Shown here piece by piece: positions 63,166-64,000 of a DNA stretch of 64,000 nt; position 1 is the stretch's first letter; every line of letters starts with the position of its first letter. A program made the translations under genes and the position numbers. Where the stretch lies: assembly GCA_015493745.1 (NCBI GenBank), contig WGCN01000036.1:1-64000 (forward strand), in the 5' to 3' direction. Origin of the DNA: Calditrichales bacterium. GTDB taxonomy: Bacteria > Calditrichota > Calditrichia > Calditrichales > J004. The notes beneath the pieces were generated by a model that searched no databases, had not been told where the DNA came from, and was given only the letters and a program-made list of their open reading frames with translations.

Positions 63166-64000
63166 ATGGAAGACCTGATTTTATACCACCGTCTGCAATT
63201 TGCCTTTACCATTTCGTTTCATTACCTCTTTCCCCAACTGACCATGGGACTCTCGGCGCTGATTGTCTGGTTTAAATGGCGCTACATCCGTACCGGAGAT
63301 GAACTCTATAACCGTTCATCGCTCTTTTGGGCAAAGATATTTGCCGTCAATTTTGTATTGGGCGTGGTAACGGGGATTCCCATGGAGTTTCAGTTCGGCA
63401 CCAACTGGGCTAAGTTTTCGGAGCTTACGGGCAATGTCATCGGCCAAACCCTAGCCATGGAGGGGATGTTCTCCTTTTTCCTGGAGTCTACCTTTCTGGG
63501 GCTGTTTTTATTCGCCGAAAAGAAAATGTCCAAAAAGTTGCACTTTTTGATGGCCCTTATGGTCTTCACCGGTACACAGGCCAGCGGTCTGTTCATCATT
63601 GCCACCCATTCCTGGATGCAGCATCCGGTGGGTTATGAGATTCTTGAAAATGGAAAATATGTTTTAAATAATTTTGCCGCCTTATTCTACAACTCATGGT
63701 TGTGGCCCTCTTATTTGCACAATCAGATGGCTTCCATGGTTACCTCGGCCTTTGTCATGACCGGTGTGGGTGCGTTTTATATGCTGAACAAAAAGAACAG
63801 GGATTTTGCCGGGCTTTTTATAAAAACAGGTGTGGTGGCCGGGGTTATTTCATCCACGCTGGTCATCGTTCCTTTTGGTGACATGCTGGCCCAGCAGGTG
63901 GCCACCCATCAGCCGGTAACCCTTTCGGCCATGGAGGGCTTGTTTAAAACGCAGGAAGGGGCGCCCATGGTGCTCATCGGGCAACCCAATATGCAAACCC
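63166..64000 (+). CDS. cydA: Cytochrome bd ubiquinol oxidase subunit I, 5' part
   Basis: The gene runs off the window end, so it is missing from the ORF track; 278 codons are visible from ATG 63166, with TGGAGA upstream. N-terminal LQFAFTISFHYLFPQLTMGL contains the haem b595 ligand His region, followed by GIPMEFQFGTNW, a conserved quinol/haem segment, and ATHSWMQHPVGYE. Multi-helix inner-membrane protein. The Q-loop and haem b558 Met lie beyond the edge. It reduces oxygen to water with quinol and needs no cytochrome c. The 191-base gap before it has backbone composition. Confidence 0.95.
   Translation, partial: MEDLILYHRLQFAFTISFHYLFPQLTMGLSALIVWFKWRYIRTGDELYNRSSLFWAKIFAVNFVLGVVTGIPMEFQFGTNWAKFSELTGNVIGQTLAMEGMFSFFLESTFLGLFLFAEKKMSKKLHFLMALMVFTGTQASGLFIIATHSWMQHPVGYEILENGKYVLNNFAALFYNSWLWPSYLHNQMASMVTSAFVMTGVGAFYMLNKKNRDFAGLFIKTGVVAGVISSTLVIVPFGDMLAQQVATHQPVTLSAMEGLFKTQEGAPMVLIGQPNMQT

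Noticed and set aside
63149-63168. Rex-like operator before cydA (TTGTGGAGAAAATTCAA)
   Set aside because: The half-sites match the TTGTGAA-N6-TTCACAA consensus only partly, and the sequence overlaps the ribosome-binding site.

Overview
The window comes from a Gram-negative bacterium. It carries a Wzi-type outer-membrane protein, GT9 (heptosyltransferase-family) enzymes, an MsbA-like exporter, a polysaccharide export (OPX) protein and cytochrome bd. Backbone genes are moderately G+C-rich and many have clear Shine-Dalgarno sites. Gene content and order would fit a lineage near the FCB group (for example Calditrichota-like bacteria), but that placement is inference only. I see no rRNA, tRNA, CRISPR array or transposase.

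Layout. (1) 1-5916, defence-like block: the 3' end of a possible E2/UBC-like protein, a GC-rich palindrome cluster, an AlbA_2/HATPase protein, a type I restriction HsdR and a YgjP-type metallopeptidase. The last three are tightly coupled; HsdM and HsdS are not in the window. (2) 6042-17506, a first glycan locus that looks like lipopolysaccharide core assembly: one GT2, four GT4, two GT9, a polysaccharide pyruvyl transferase-like protein, an MsbA-like ABC exporter and a DUF3108 protein. (3) 17671-19044, a J-domain-less DnaJ C-terminal protein, a small membrane protein and a Mn-type superoxide dismutase, closed by a strong terminator. (4) 19230-29596, the classic rimP-nusA-infB-ylxP-rbfA-truB-ribF-rpsO-pnp run plus an M16 protease, with a hairpin/T-tract leader before rimP. 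(5) 29630-37362, an AlaDH/PNT-like protein with altered catalytic residues, a polysaccharide deacetylase, a small cytochrome c, a DHH phosphoesterase, an anchored unknown, carbamate kinase, sucCD and ndk. (6) 37465-44491, the lipid-synthesis cluster DUF177-rpmF-plsX-fabH-fabD-fabG-acpP-fabF-rnc.

(7) 44498-62974, a second glycan locus of the Wzx/Wzy type. wecB is followed by a sharply AT-rich cassette (about 45590-56785) encoding an OPX export protein, a Wzz-like PCP, a Wzx flippase, CapA-like and CapK/PaaK-like proteins, three GT4s and a Wzy/O-antigen ligase. The composition switches back inside the wzi-like gene, immediately after its signal-peptide coding region, so that gene looks like a recombination hybrid. 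It is followed by two large fusion proteins: a WecA-type polytopic phosphoglycosyl transferase fused to a WbaP-like module, and a GT2 fused to a second WbaP-like module. In both WbaP-like modules the catalytic Asp-Glu dyad appears to be lost. This pair is the most novel-looking content of the window. (8) 63166-64000, the start of cydA, cut by the window edge.

How it fits together: the first glycan locus probably builds lipid A-core, exported by the MsbA-like transporter. The second probably starts a repeat unit on undecaprenyl phosphate through the WecA-type domain, extends it with the cassette glycosyltransferases, flips and polymerises it with Wzx/Wzy/Wzz, exports it through the OPX protein and attaches or organises it with the Wzi-like protein. 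The cassette is the likely strain-variable part.
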